From positions 1 through 55,574 of the forward strand of contig JADLFL010000022.1 of NCBI GenBank assembly GCA_020845575.1: a stretch of DNA of 55,574 bases. Direction: 5' to 3'. Position numbers and translations under genes: made by a program. Below, in pieces: positions 21,592 to 32,044 of the stretch. Position 1 is the first letter of the stretch. The number at the start of each line of letters is the position of its first letter. A model generated the notes under the pieces. The model ran no database searches. It worked only from the letters and a program-made list of their open reading frames with translations, and was not told the origin of the DNA. This stretch comes from Acidobacteriota bacterium. Its GTDB lineage: Bacteria > Acidobacteriota > Vicinamibacteria > Vicinamibacterales > Vicinamibacteraceae.

Positions 21592-23994
21592 GTGAACGAG
21601 CGACGAGTGCGCGAGCGAATGCAAACAGTGCGGATGTGGACGACCGTCGTCCTGCTGGGGGTGGTGTGCCTCGGGGCGGCGGGCTGCGCCTCGTCGGGCG
21701 CCTACAAGCGCGGCAGGGAGGCATGGGCCCGAGGCGACTGGGACGCGGCGGTGGTGTCCTACAGGCAGGCGCTCCAGGAACAGCCGGATCGACCCGACTA
21801 CAAGAGCGCGCTGCAGCAGGCGATGAGCACGGCGTCGCTGGCCCATCTGCGCGCCGCGCGCGAAGCCGACGAGCGCGGAGACATCGAGGTGGCCGTCGTC
21901 GAATACCGCAAGGTCTACGAGCTCGACCCGTCCAACCGCAACGCGATGCTGCGGGCGGCCGCCATCGACACCGAGTTGCGCGAGCGGTCCGAGGCCGCAC
22001 GTCCGCGGCCGGCGATCGAGGCCATGCGCGAGACGGCGCGGCAGCGGTCGGCGCCGCCGCTGCTCAACCCCTCTTCGCGCGATCCGCTCGAGATCCGGTT
22101 CCCCGATGCCAGTGCGAAGGACGCGCTCACGTTCCTCGGCAAGGCAACGGGCATCAACGTCCAGTTCGAATCGACGTTCCGCGATCAGAAAATCAGTGTG
22201 GACCTTACGGGCCTGTCGCTCGAAGAGGGTCTGCAGCAGGTGATGTCGGCGTCCGGCAACTTCTACAAGGTGATCAACCCGCGGACGATCCAGGTGATCC
22301 CCGACAACCAGCAGAAGCGTGCGGCGTACGAGGAGCAGGTGCTTCGCACGTTCTATCTGTCGCACGCCGATGCGACGGAGCTGGTGCAGGCCCTGCAACA
22401 GATCGTCCGGTTGCCCGGCATGGCCGTGCAGCCGTTCGTGGCCGCCAACAAGACGCAGAACAGCCTCACGATCAGGGCCTCGGATCGCGTGATGGGCATC
22501 ATCGATCAGGTGATCCGCAACAACGACAAGCCGCGCGCCGAGATCGTGGTCGACGTCGAAATCATCGAAGTGAACCGCGTGCGCGCGCGCCAGGTGGGCC
22601 TGAACCTCTCGCAGTACGCGGTGGGTTCCATCTTCTCGCCGGAGGCGCCGCCGGCCAGTGGCGAGGCACAGCCACCCTTCAACCTGAACACGATCACGCG
22701 CGGCGTGAGCGCGGCGGACTTCTACATCACGGTGCCGCAGGCGATCGTCAATTTCCTGGCCTCGGACAACAACAACAAGATCATCGCGAAACCACAGCTG
22801 CGCGGGATGGAAGGCAAGGTGCTGACGCTGGACCTCGGTGAGGAGATTCCGGTCCCCAGCACGACGTTCGGCGGGTTCGGTGCCGGGGGTCTCAATACCG
22901 TGCCGATCAGTTCATTCCAGTACCGCACGGTGGGCGTGAAGCTCAAGTTCAACAACCCGCGCGTCACGCTCGAAGGCGAGATCGTCACCGAACTCGAAGT
23001 GGAGAGCAGCAACCTCGGCGCGTCGATCGACATCGCGGGCCAGAGCCTGCCGACCTTCGGCACCCGGCGGGCGACCTCCCACATCCGCATGCGTGAAGGC
23101 GAGTCGATGATGCTGGCCGGGCTGATTCGCGAGGACCAGCGCAAGCAGTTGTCCGGATTCCCGGGCCTCCTGCGCCTCCCATTGCTGCAGCGCCTGTTCG
23201 GCAGTACGAACGACCAGATTCAGACGACCGACATCGTCTTCCTGCTCACGCCGCGCCTCGTGCGGTCGTCGGAGGTGACGCAGGAGAACCTCGACCCGAT
23301 CTATATCGGCAGCGCACAGAATTTGGGCCTGACCGGGGCGCCGCCGCTCATCGCCGTCGAGCCCGGCGAGGAAGCGGCGGCTGGCGCGGCACCGCCCGCC
23401 GGCTCGACAGCACCGCCGGTCTCGTCGTTGCCGAGCCAGCCGCAGACCGGACAGGTACTCGATCGTCCGGGAGTGGCGCCGTCGGCTCCAGCGCCGCCGT
23501 TGACGCCCGCGCCGGCCCAGCCGGTTCCGGTGCCTGACGCGCAGACCTCTGCCGCACAGCAGGCGCCGGTGCCGCAGGCGCCGGCTCGCCTCGCGGTGAC
23601 CACGCCAGGCCCGGAATTCTCCGTCGGTGGTGGGCCGTACACCGTCCCGATTTCGATCACCGGCGCGCAGCGCGTCTCCACGGTGAGCCTGTCGGTGACG
23701 TACAACCCGTCGGTCCTGCGCGTACGGTCGGTGCAGCCCGGGACGTTCCTGGCACAAGGCGGCGTGGCGCCGACCTTCTCGCATCAGGTGGACCCAGGGT
23801 CGGGGCGGGTGGATGTCGCACTGCTGCGTCCCGGCGATCAGGTGGGCGCGTCTGGTGCCGGCCTGGTGGCCACCATCGTGTTCGACGCCATCGCGCCGGG
23901 GCAGTCGGCCATCTCGCCGTCAGGCGTGGCGGCCAATCCCGAGCAGGGGAGCATCGGCCTGCAACTCGTGCCGGCGGCCGTGACGGTGCGATGA
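21592..23994 (+). CDS. Secretin (GspD/PilQ class) lipoprotein with a C-terminal cohesin-like domain
   Basis: An 800-residue outer-membrane channel subunit. A lipobox (CLGAAGC, about residues 22-28) suggests it is a lipoprotein. Two TPR-like repeats (about 30-135) precede the N0/N1 domains (FPDASAKDALTFLGKATGIN and the following stretch). The secretin core runs about 310-560 (PQLRGMEGKVLTLDLGEEIP, then MREGESMMLAGLIREDQRK). A Pro/Ala-rich linker (about 580-660) leads to a beta-sandwich at about 665-800 resembling cohesin (VTYNPSVLRVRSVQPGTFL). Start GTG 21592 has a GGGAG eight bases upstream; ATG 21619 is an alternative. Confidence 0.92.
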   Translation: MNERRVRERMQTVRMWTTVVLLGVVCLGAAGCASSGAYKRGREAWARGDWDAAVVSYRQALQEQPDRPDYKSALQQAMSTASLAHLRAAREADERGDIEVAVVEYRKVYELDPSNRNAMLRAAAIDTELRERSEAARPRPAIEAMRETARQRSAPPLLNPSSRDPLEIRFPDASAKDALTFLGKATGINVQFESTFRDQKISVDLTGLSLEEGLQQVMSASGNFYKVINPRTIQVIPDNQQKRAAYEEQVLRTFYLSHADATELVQALQQIVRLPGMAVQPFVAANKTQNSLTIRASDRVMGIIDQVIRNNDKPRAEIVVDVEIIEVNRVRARQVGLNLSQYAVGSIFSPEAPPASGEAQPPFNLNTITRGVSAADFYITVPQAIVNFLASDNNNKIIAKPQLRGMEGKVLTLDLGEEIPVPSTTFGGFGAGGLNTVPISSFQYRTVGVKLKFNNPRVTLEGEIVTELEVESSNLGASIDIAGQSLPTFGTRRATSHIRMREGESMMLAGLIREDQRKQLSGFPGLLRLPLLQRLFGSTNDQIQTTDIVFLLTPRLVRSSEVTQENLDPIYIGSAQNLGLTGAPPLIAVEPGEEAAAGAAPPAGSTAPPVSSLPSQPQTGQVLDRPGVAPSAPAPPLTPAPAQPVPVPDAQTSAAQQAPVPQAPARLAVTTPGPEFSVGGGPYTVPISITGAQRVSTVSLSVTYNPSVLRVRSVQPGTFLAQGGVAPTFSHQVDPGSGRVDVALLRPGDQVGASGAGLVATIVFDAIAPGQSAISPSGVAANPEQGSIGLQLVPAAVTVR

Positions 23995-24479
23995 CCATGC
24001 GCAGCCGCACGCGCGATGGCCGATCGGGCTATTCGTTCGTCGAGTTGCTGACGGTGGCTGCCATCGTGCTCATCATGGCCTCCGCGGTCCTGCCGCTGGC
24101 AAGGGTCGGCGTGCAGCGGCAGAAGGAAGTCGAGTTGCGCCGGACCCTCCGCGAACTGCGCACGGCGATCGATCGCTACAAGGACGCCGCCGACCTGCAG
24201 CAGATCTCGAACCTGGAACTCGACCCGACGGACATGGGGTATCCGCCGGACCTCGAGACGCTCGTCAAGGGCGTGACGCGCAGTGGCGATGCATCCGGCG
24301 TCAAGCTGCGGTTCCTGCGCCGCGTGCCGGCCGATCCGATGACGGGCGACGCGGAGTGGGGATTGCGGTCGTACCAGGATCGACCCGATTCGACGTCATG
24401 GGGCGGACAAAACGTGTTCGACGTCTATTCGAAGGCCAGCGGCACCGGGCTCGACGGCATCCCTTACAGCGAGTGGTGA
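23991..24479 (+). CDS. Type II secretion pseudopilin (GspG-like), first copy
   Basis: A 162-residue prepilin with a class III leader: RSG before YSFVELL, so cleavage after Gly leaves Tyr1 and the required Glu5. The hydrophobic helix (LLTVAAIVLIMASAVLPLA) follows, then a charged amphipathic helix and a soluble domain. The C-terminus ends GIPYSEW, closely matching the next pseudopilin. The ATG overlaps the secretin stop as ATGA. Major pseudopilins of the GspG type form the shaft that pushes substrates through the secretin. Confidence 0.88.
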   Translation: MTMRSRTRDGRSGYSFVELLTVAAIVLIMASAVLPLARVGVQRQKEVELRRTLRELRTAIDRYKDAADLQQISNLELDPTDMGYPPDLETLVKGVTRSGDASGVKLRFLRRVPADPMTGDAEWGLRSYQDRPDSTSWGGQNVFDVYSKASGTGLDGIPYSEW

Positions 24480-24480
24480 G

Positions 24481-24879
24481 ATGAAGCGGTCCATGCGCCG
24501 GAGCGGGTTCACGCTCCTCGAACTGATGGTGGTGATGGCCCTGATCGTGGTGCTCGGCGGCATCGCGATGTCGGGCTACAGGAACGCCGTGACGCTCGCC
24601 CAGGAAGCAGTGCTGCGCGAAGACCTGTACCGCATGCGCGACGCCATCGATCAGTACTACGCCGACAAGAACAAGTACCCATCGTCGCTCGACGCCCTCG
24701 TGAGCGACGGCTACCTGCGCGCGCTGCCCGAGGATCCGTTCACGCGGTCCAGCACGACGTGGCAGGAGGTGCCGTCTGACCCCGACGCCAACAATCCCGG
24801 TGGCGACATCGGGGTCTTCAACGTGAAGAGCGGGTCCGACAAACTGTCGATGCAGGGGCAGCCGTACAGCGAATGGTGA
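24481..24879 (+). CDS. gspG: Type II secretion pseudopilin (GspG-like), second copy
   Basis: A 132-residue prepilin: leader MKRSMRRSG, then FTLLELMVVMALIVVLGG, with Glu5 present. The soluble part carries the GspG signatures IDQYYADKNKYPSSLDAL and LPEDPF, and the C-terminal GGDIGVFNVKSGSDK region that in GspG proteins coordinates calcium. It ends QPYSEW. It is the better GspG match of the two and is probably the major pseudopilin. One base separates it from the first copy. A large hairpin over its stop codon (24869-24902) ends the operon. Confidence 0.92.
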   Translation: MKRSMRRSGFTLLELMVVMALIVVLGGIAMSGYRNAVTLAQEAVLREDLYRMRDAIDQYYADKNKYPSSLDALVSDGYLRALPEDPFTRSSTTWQEVPSDPDANNPGGDIGVFNVKSGSDKLSMQGQPYSEW

Positions 24880-24902
24880 CGGTCTGACCGTTCACCATTC
24901 GC
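24869..24902. terminator. Bidirectional terminator-like hairpin
   Basis: GCGAATGGTGACGGT (24869-24883) pairs with ACCGTTCACCATTCGC (24887-24902) with a single bulge and a 3-base loop. It covers the stop codon of the last pseudopilin gene and precedes the convergent end of the PII gene (24925), so it can serve both strands. Confidence 0.65.
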
Positions 24903-24924
24903 CGTGGGTCGTTCGTCGCCCGAT

Positions 24925-25283
24925 TCAGCGCACGGCGTGCGGCACGGGCGTGACGGCGTCCTGATCCTGCTCGCCGGTCCGGATCCGGACCACGTGCTCG
25001 ACGGGCAGGACGAAGATTTTGCCGTCGCCGACCTCACCGGTTCGCGCCGCGCCAGAGATGGCATCGATGGTTGGCTCGACGAAGCCATTGCTCACGCCGA
25101 TTTCGATGCGGACCTTCTCGGCCAGCGCCATCTTGACTGTCGTGCCGCGGTAGTTCTCGACGTGTTCGGTCTCACCGCCATGGCCCTGCACGCGGCTGAT
25201 GGTGAAACCGTGGACCTGGGCGCGGAAGAGCGCTTCGAGGACGGCGTTGACCCGTTCTGGCCTGACGATCGCGACAACCATCT

Positions 25284-25287
<4 letters not shown>
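24925..25287 (-). CDS. glnK: PII nitrogen regulatory protein
   Basis: A 120-residue PII protein, collinear with E. coli GlnB along its length. The B-loop (TGEVGDGKIFV) and C-terminal RIRTGE for ATP binding are intact. The T-loop reads VENYRGTTVKM: Tyr46 is kept, but residue 51, the uridylylated tyrosine of GlnB/GlnK, is valine. It therefore should not be controlled by GlnD at that residue; nucleotide and 2-oxoglutarate sensing remain possible. ATG overlaps the amt stop codon (ATGA), the classic amtB-glnK pairing in which PII plugs the ammonium channel. Confidence 0.93.
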
Positions 25288-26570
<1,283 letters not shown>

Positions 26571-26647
26571 CGATCCTCCGCACGAGCGGCGACGGGCCGG
26601 GCGGGACCTCGATGTCCCGCGCGTGTCGCAGCCGTTGGAGCCGGAAC

Positions 26648-26663
26648 AGCAAGATCGGTGCTC
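26648..26663 (-). promoter_or_regulatory. Imperfect sigma-54-like promoter of amt
   Basis: On the minus strand GAGCACC-N4-TTGCT resembles the sigma-54 consensus (TGGCACG-N4-TTGCT) and has the right spacing, but the first of the two near-invariant -24 guanines is A. Initiation would be near 26637, so the palindromes at 26754-26798 would lie about 125 and 155 bp upstream, a usual enhancer distance. Confidence 0.35.
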
Positions 26664-26753
26664 GGCGGTCGTCGCGACGGCGGAAGAACGCCGCAAGACG
26701 TTGTGGACCACCGTGTTATCGCGGATGGCGGTCCGCGGCGCCAGACGCAAAGT

Positions 26754-26796
26754 ACGACATTTGTGTCGTGTGTTACTCGTCCTCAGACATAAATGT

Positions 26797-26798
<2 letters not shown>
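26754..26798 (-). promoter_or_regulatory. Two palindromic enhancer-like sites upstream of amt
   Basis: ACGACA-N4-TGTCGT (26754-26769) and AGACAT-AA-ATGTCT (26785-26798) share the core GACA-N4-TGTC. Their centres are 30 bp apart, about three helical turns, so both face the same side of DNA. The distal site overlaps the stop codon of the activator gene. This is the arrangement of upstream activating sequences for sigma-54 activators. Confidence 0.55.
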
Positions 26799-28344
<1,546 letters not shown>

Positions 28345-28351
28345 GGGGCCA

Positions 28352-28365
28352 TCAGCGTACGCTGA
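28352..28365. promoter_or_regulatory. 14-bp perfect palindrome before the activator start
   Basis: TCAGCGTACGCTGA is a perfect palindrome ending seven bases before the ATG at 28344. It could be an operator for autoregulation or another regulator's site. It does not resemble the GACA-N4-TGTC pair upstream of amt. Confidence 0.35.
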
Positions 28366-28464
28366 AACCGTGCCTGGTGTCGTTCCCGGACGTCGGTCGG
28401 TGGGCGGCTCGCCGGACAACGGTCTCGCTGGCCGGTCTCTCCGCAACTCGCCGCGCCGGGGCGA

Positions 28465-29724
28465 TCAGGGCGTGGCGATGGCGTAGGTGAAGCCAGCCAG
28501 GATGGTGTTCTGCTGTGGGCGGAACTGGCTCGCGTGGTACTCGAAGACGTCTTCCGTGGACCAGTCGCGCCGGTACTCGACGCGCAGCGACAGGCCCGTG
28601 ACGAGCCTGTGCTCGCTCGTGAGTGTGAGTGCGCGGATCGTCTGCGCCGTGCCAGTCATGAGCGCGTCGCGATCCTCGAAGATGTCGAACCGCGGCGCGA
28701 TCGACCACGACGGCCGGAGCGTCACGCGGGCGTATGCCGCCACCCCCTGCCACGCGGCCGTCCTGCCGGCGACCGTGTCGCGTCCGATGTCCACGTTGGC
28801 CATCAGCGACAGCTTCGGATTGACGGTCCATGTCGCGACGGTGTCGTGGAGCGTACGCCATCCGGCGACGCCGTCGCGACCTTCGGGGCCGCCCATCCAT
28901 GTCTGGCTGAGCGTGAAGGACGGGCTGACGCGCCACGACACCTGCGCGGCGCCGGTCTTGCCCCGATTGTTGTCCTGCGCGTTGTTCCAGCCGTTGAGCA
29001 GGAAGCCCGTGACGGTGACGGTCTCGGAGACGGGCAGCGCGGCGCGCACCCCGACGTGGTAGTAAGGGCCGGCCCAGGCAAACAGGAGCGACCGCGAGTA
29101 GTTCCAGTTGTACGCGGCTTCAGTGGGCTCGGCCCCGATGGGCGTATTGAACTTGCCAGCGTCGATCTGCAGGCCACGACCGACAGGCGCCAGCACGCTG
29201 ATGTAGCCCTGCTGGAGGTATTTCAGACTGCCCCCGTCGGGATCGCTCGAGGCGACCCATGTAGCGGTCGGGCCGAAGCCGATGTCGGTCCGGAACCCGA
29301 GGCGCCGCGTCTCGGTAGGGACCTGCTCGAAGGCCAATTCGTAGTAGCTGAACGCGAACTGGTTGTCCTTGTCATCGAAGTTGCGCAGGACGTTGCGGGC
29401 CGACGCGGGCTGATTGCCGTTGTACTCGTAGTAGAGGTCCGCGGTGGTGGACACCTTGGTCGAGCCGAACAGCCGGAGCCAGCGCGACCTCGAGGGAGGC
29501 GGAGGCGGGATGTCGTCCTGTGGCTGTCGCGGCGCCGGCTCTACGGCAATGACGGGCGGCGGCACCACCACCGCGGCCGCCGTCATGACAGGCGCCGAGG
29601 AACTGTCGGGAGGCGAGTCCTGAGCCGCAGCGATCGCCGGTGCGGCGAGCAGCGCCGACAGGAGGATGGCGCCGGCGGTCGGCGTGCCGGTCAGGCACAT
29701 GGCAACGTGTGCGGTTGGTCTCAT
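28465..29724 (-). CDS. Outer-membrane porin (OmpL/BBP2-like beta-barrel)
   Basis: A 419-residue protein. A signal peptide (about 1-34, ending AIAAA) and a Pro-rich linker (about 45-75) precede a beta-barrel with repeated amphipathic strands (TTADLYYEYNGN, QFAFSYYELAFEQV, GLSLRVEYRRDW). The last strand, QNTILAGFTYAIATP, lacks a terminal aromatic residue. It matches the putative BBP2 porin family, with motifs LQIDAGKFNTPIGAE and NYSRSLLF. GTG 29733 is in frame three codons upstream; the ATG is preferred. It is codirectional with the NifA-like gene downstream and may serve uptake of a nitrogenous solute (inference). Confidence 0.85.
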   Translation of the reverse strand: MRPTAHVAMCLTGTPTAGAILLSALLAAPAIAAAQDSPPDSSSAPVMTAAAVVVPPPVIAVEPAPRQPQDDIPPPPPSRSRWLRLFGSTKVSTTADLYYEYNGNQPASARNVLRNFDDKDNQFAFSYYELAFEQVPTETRRLGFRTDIGFGPTATWVASSDPDGGSLKYLQQGYISVLAPVGRGLQIDAGKFNTPIGAEPTEAAYNWNYSRSLLFAWAGPYYHVGVRAALPVSETVTVTGFLLNGWNNAQDNNRGKTGAAQVSWRVSPSFTLSQTWMGGPEGRDGVAGWRTLHDTVATWTVNPKLSLMANVDIGRDTVAGRTAAWQGVAAYARVTLRPSWSIAPRFDIFEDRDALMTGTAQTIRALTLTSEHRLVTGLSLRVEYRRDWSTEDVFEYHASQFRPQQNTILAGFTYAIATP

Positions 29725-29787
29725 GTGCCGCACTGACTATCAACAGTTGTGCCGCACGCCTCGATCCGAGCCGGCGTATGCGGACTA

Positions 29788-29814
29788 ACTGTATGTGGCC
29801 GTTGCGGTTGTCAA
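29788..29814 (-). promoter_or_regulatory. Candidate promoter of the porin gene
   Basis: On the minus strand a consensus -35 TTGACA (29809-29814) is followed by TACAGT (29788-29793) after a short 15-bp spacer. The short spacer may mean weak or activator-assisted transcription. Confidence 0.35.
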
Positions 29815-29848
29815 CGTCGACCACGCGCAGCCCCGTCTGGCGACATTC

Positions 29849-29888
29849 CTACAATCATGTAGCAAGTGAGACGGAATGCTACAAATGT
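29849..29888. promoter_or_regulatory. Palindromes upstream of the porin gene
   Basis: CTACA-N4-TGTAG (29849-29862) and an ACA-N2-TGT site (29881-29888) are 29 bp apart centre to centre. They share the ACA...TGT layout of the amt sites, though the flanks differ. The rest of the 257-bp gap (29725-29981) holds the candidate promoter and no gene I can support. Confidence 0.3.
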
Positions 29889-29981
29889 GGCGCGCAAGTC
29901 AGCCGTCGTGTTTCAACAGGATCCCCGTACCGACAAGCCGTCGGACGGAGGCGGCGTCCCGCCGACATTCCACGAGGATCG

Positions 29982-31190
29982 CTACTGGACGTTGACTTCG
30001 ATGATGGCTTCGCCGCGCTGACCGACGGCGTTGACCACTTCCAGCGTGACGCGCCGCCGGCCCGGCGACCCGTAGACCTTCGACGTCTGCGGACCCGTGG
30101 TGACCCGCCTGTCGTTGTCGCCCAGGTTCCAGTTGTAGCTCACCACGTTGATGCCTGCTCCCGTTCCCGAGAGCGTGGCCGTGAACACCACGGTCGTCGT
30201 GGACGTGGGGTTGGTGGGCGACGCCGTGAGCGTGACGTTGATGACGCGCTCCTCGACGGTCACGGCCGTGGCGGCCGTGGTGACTTCGCCGCCCGTGTCG
30301 GTCACCGTGACGACGACCGAGTACGAGCCCTTGCGTGCATACGCCTTCTGGATGGAACGCGATCCGCTCACGGGACCGAGCGATCGGCGGTCGCCATCAC
30401 CGAAGTCGATGGTGGCCTCGCGGATCGGATCGCCGTTGGTCTGCGTCTGCACGCTGACGGTGAACGTGGCTGTCTCGCCTTCGCCCATGGGCGTGCTCGG
30501 CGCGGTGATGGTGATGATCGGCCTGTTGGTCACACGCACCGTGGTGTTGCCGGACACGCCGCCGATGGTGGCCGTGACGACGGCCTCGCGCGTGGTGGTG
30601 AGCTGCGTGCGTGCCTCGCCGTTGTCGTCGGTGACGACCGTCGTGTTGAACAAGACCCCGGCCGTCGTCGAGAACGTCACCGGCACGCCTGGCAGGCGCC
30701 TGTTGTTGTCGCCCGTCGCGACGGCGAGGATCTCGACGGTGCCGCCATTGGCGCCGACGGCGCTCGGGGAAGCGCTCACGGCCACGGCGGAGGCGGCAGC
30801 CGCGCCGACGCGAATTTCCAGGGCCTCGGCCTGGGCACCTCCCGAGAAGGCGCGGACCTGAGCCAGACCCGACGCGGAACCCGCGTTGAGGCGCACCGTG
30901 GCCCTGCCGCTGCTCGTGCGGGCTTCGGCCGGATCCAGCGTGCCCAGCGTGGTGGTGAACACGACCTGCGTGCCGTTCTGGACCGGCACGCCGCCGGGTT
31001 CGGTGACGTTGGCCGTGATCTCGATCTGGCCGTTCAGCGCGACGACGCTGCTGTTGGCAAAGAGCGTGACCGCCGAATCGGTGGGGGCGGTCAGTGGGGC
31101 CTTGTCGCAACCCACCAACGAGAGGCTCAGCACCAGCCCCATCGTGCCCGCTGTCGCAAGGCTGGCGAAGGCCCGCCGTGGCAGGGACAT
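29982..31190 (-). CDS. Lipoprotein with Ig-like and PKD domains
   Basis: A 402-residue surface or periplasmic lipoprotein (signal through LSLSLVGC; lipidated Cys about residue 27). At least two bacterial Ig-like (invasin/BID-type) modules follow, with VVFTTTLGTLDPAEARTSSG and VTFSTTAGVLFNTTVVTDDN. Two PKD-like modules come next, with ATIDFGDGDRRS and YNWNLGDNDRR. There is no catalytic motif; such repeats usually mediate adhesion or scaffolding. The start is taken as ATG 31190, directly before the signal peptide; ATGs at 31211 and 31235 are in frame. It is divergent from a pseudopilin-like gene. Confidence 0.82.
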   Translation of the reverse strand: MSLPRRAFASLATAGTMGLVLSLSLVGCDKAPLTAPTDSAVTLFANSSVVALNGQIEITANVTEPGGVPVQNGTQVVFTTTLGTLDPAEARTSSGRATVRLNAGSASGLAQVRAFSGGAQAEALEIRVGAAAASAVAVSASPSAVGANGGTVEILAVATGDNNRRLPGVPVTFSTTAGVLFNTTVVTDDNGEARTQLTTTREAVVTATIGGVSGNTTVRVTNRPIITITAPSTPMGEGETATFTVSVQTQTNGDPIREATIDFGDGDRRSLGPVSGSRSIQKAYARKGSYSVVVTVTDTGGEVTTAATAVTVEERVINVTLTASPTNPTSTTTVVFTATLSGTGAGINVVSYNWNLGDNDRRVTTGPQTSKVYGSPGRRRVTLEVVNAVGQRGEAIIEVNVQ

Positions 31191-31209
31191 GTGGCGACGA
31201 GGTGCTAGC

Positions 31210-31989
31210 ATGACGGTCAAGAATAGCAAAGGCATGAGGAGACCTGCACCGCTCTCGGCACCATCTGACGCCAGTGGCTACGCGATGGCCGTCCTGCTCG
31301 TCGGGTTGGCCGTGATGCTGACGCTCATGACGATGGCCATGCCCGTCTGGCGGCAGCAGGCCAGACGAGAGCGCGAGGAGGAGCTGCTGTTCCGCCTGAA
31401 GCAGTACGCGCATGCACTGGCGCTCTATCAGCGTCGCGTGCCAGGGGCGTCACCGGCCGACCTCGACGTGCTCGTCAAGGAGCGCTATCTGCGCAGGAAG
31501 TACAAGGACCCGGTCACCGGCAAGGACTTCGCCATTCTCCGCGTGGGGCAGGTGTCGCCCGGCATGACGACACCACTGCCGGGGCAGGTCGGCGCTGGCG
31601 CGCCGACGACCGGCGCACCAGGGGGCCCCAGTAGTCAGCCGACGGGCGGCACTCCCGGCCGGTCGTCGGGCTTCGGGCAGTCGCCGATGGGCACCATGAA
31701 CCAGCCCGGTTCACCGGGAGCGATGGTCACCGGACCGATTCGCGGTGTGGTCAGCACGAGCAAGGAATCGTCGCTCCGCATTTGGAAGGGCCGCACGCAA
31801 TACGATCAGTGGGAAGTGGCGATCGAGGACGTGACGCCACGCTTCTTCGGTCCGCAGCCGGACCAGCCCGGGCAGAATCGAGGCCCCGGCGGCGTGGGGA
31901 GCCGGCAGCCGGGCAGGCCCGGGGCCGGGTCCCCGCAGATGCAGCCACGAACGTCCTCCCCGACGACTCCGTACGGCGGTCCGCGCTGA
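31210..31989 (+). CDS. Atypical pseudopilin-like protein with a Pro/Gly-rich tail
   Basis: A 259-residue protein. A prepilin-like leader ends ASG, followed by YAMAVLLVGLAVMLTLMTMA. Mature residue 5 is valine, not the conserved glutamate; lack of Glu5 is a trait of the tip pseudopilin GspK. Next is a charged helix (WRQQARREREEELLFRLKQY) and a GspG-like segment (LVKERYLRRKYKDPVTGKDF). From about residue 118 it is Pro/Gly/Ser/Gln-rich with low complexity. GAGGT six bases before the ATG supports the start. It lies 6.3 kb from the secretion operon and may be an accessory subunit (inference). Confidence 0.8.
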   Translation: MTVKNSKGMRRPAPLSAPSDASGYAMAVLLVGLAVMLTLMTMAMPVWRQQARREREEELLFRLKQYAHALALYQRRVPGASPADLDVLVKERYLRRKYKDPVTGKDFAILRVGQVSPGMTTPLPGQVGAGAPTTGAPGGPSSQPTGGTPGRSSGFGQSPMGTMNQPGSPGAMVTGPIRGVVSTSKESSLRIWKGRTQYDQWEVAIEDVTPRFFGPQPDQPGQNRGPGGVGSRQPGRPGAGSPQMQPRTSSPTTPYGGPR

Positions 31990-32001
31990 CAGGAAGGGGC
32001 C

Positions 32002-32024
32002 GGGCTCGGAGAGCCGGTCCTGCC
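32002..32024. repeat. Repeat, family A, intergenic copy
   Basis: The segment includes CGGAGAGCCGGTCCTGCC (32007-32024) inside a loose palindrome from about 31993. Together with flanks it matches the copy inside the gene at 41581 over about 31 bases with three differences. It fills the gap between two convergent genes. Confidence 0.6.
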
Positions 32025-32044
32025 TTGAAGGCGCGTCTGCGGCG

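Noticed and set aside
26571..26760. Perfect GG-N10-GC sigma-54 promoter before amt
   Set aside because: I scanned the minus strand and found none with the invariant bases; only the imperfect GAGCAC-N5-TTGCT candidate was kept, at low confidence.
29735..29757. Sigma-54 promoter (CGGCAC-N5-TTGAT) at the porin gene
   Set aside because: The -12 GC is GA and initiation would fall almost on the ATG; the TTGACA element at 29809 is more plausible.
30148..30861. Valine/threonine-rich plus-strand frame opposite the Ig/PKD lipoprotein
   Set aside because: Its repetitive composition mirrors the repeat codons of the real gene on the other strand; there is no signal peptide or ribosome site.
29982..31190. 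Dockerin partner for the secretin's cohesin-like domain in the nearby Ig/PKD lipoprotein
   Set aside because: The protein has FGDGD- and LGDND-type PKD loops but no paired dockerin calcium-binding repeats.
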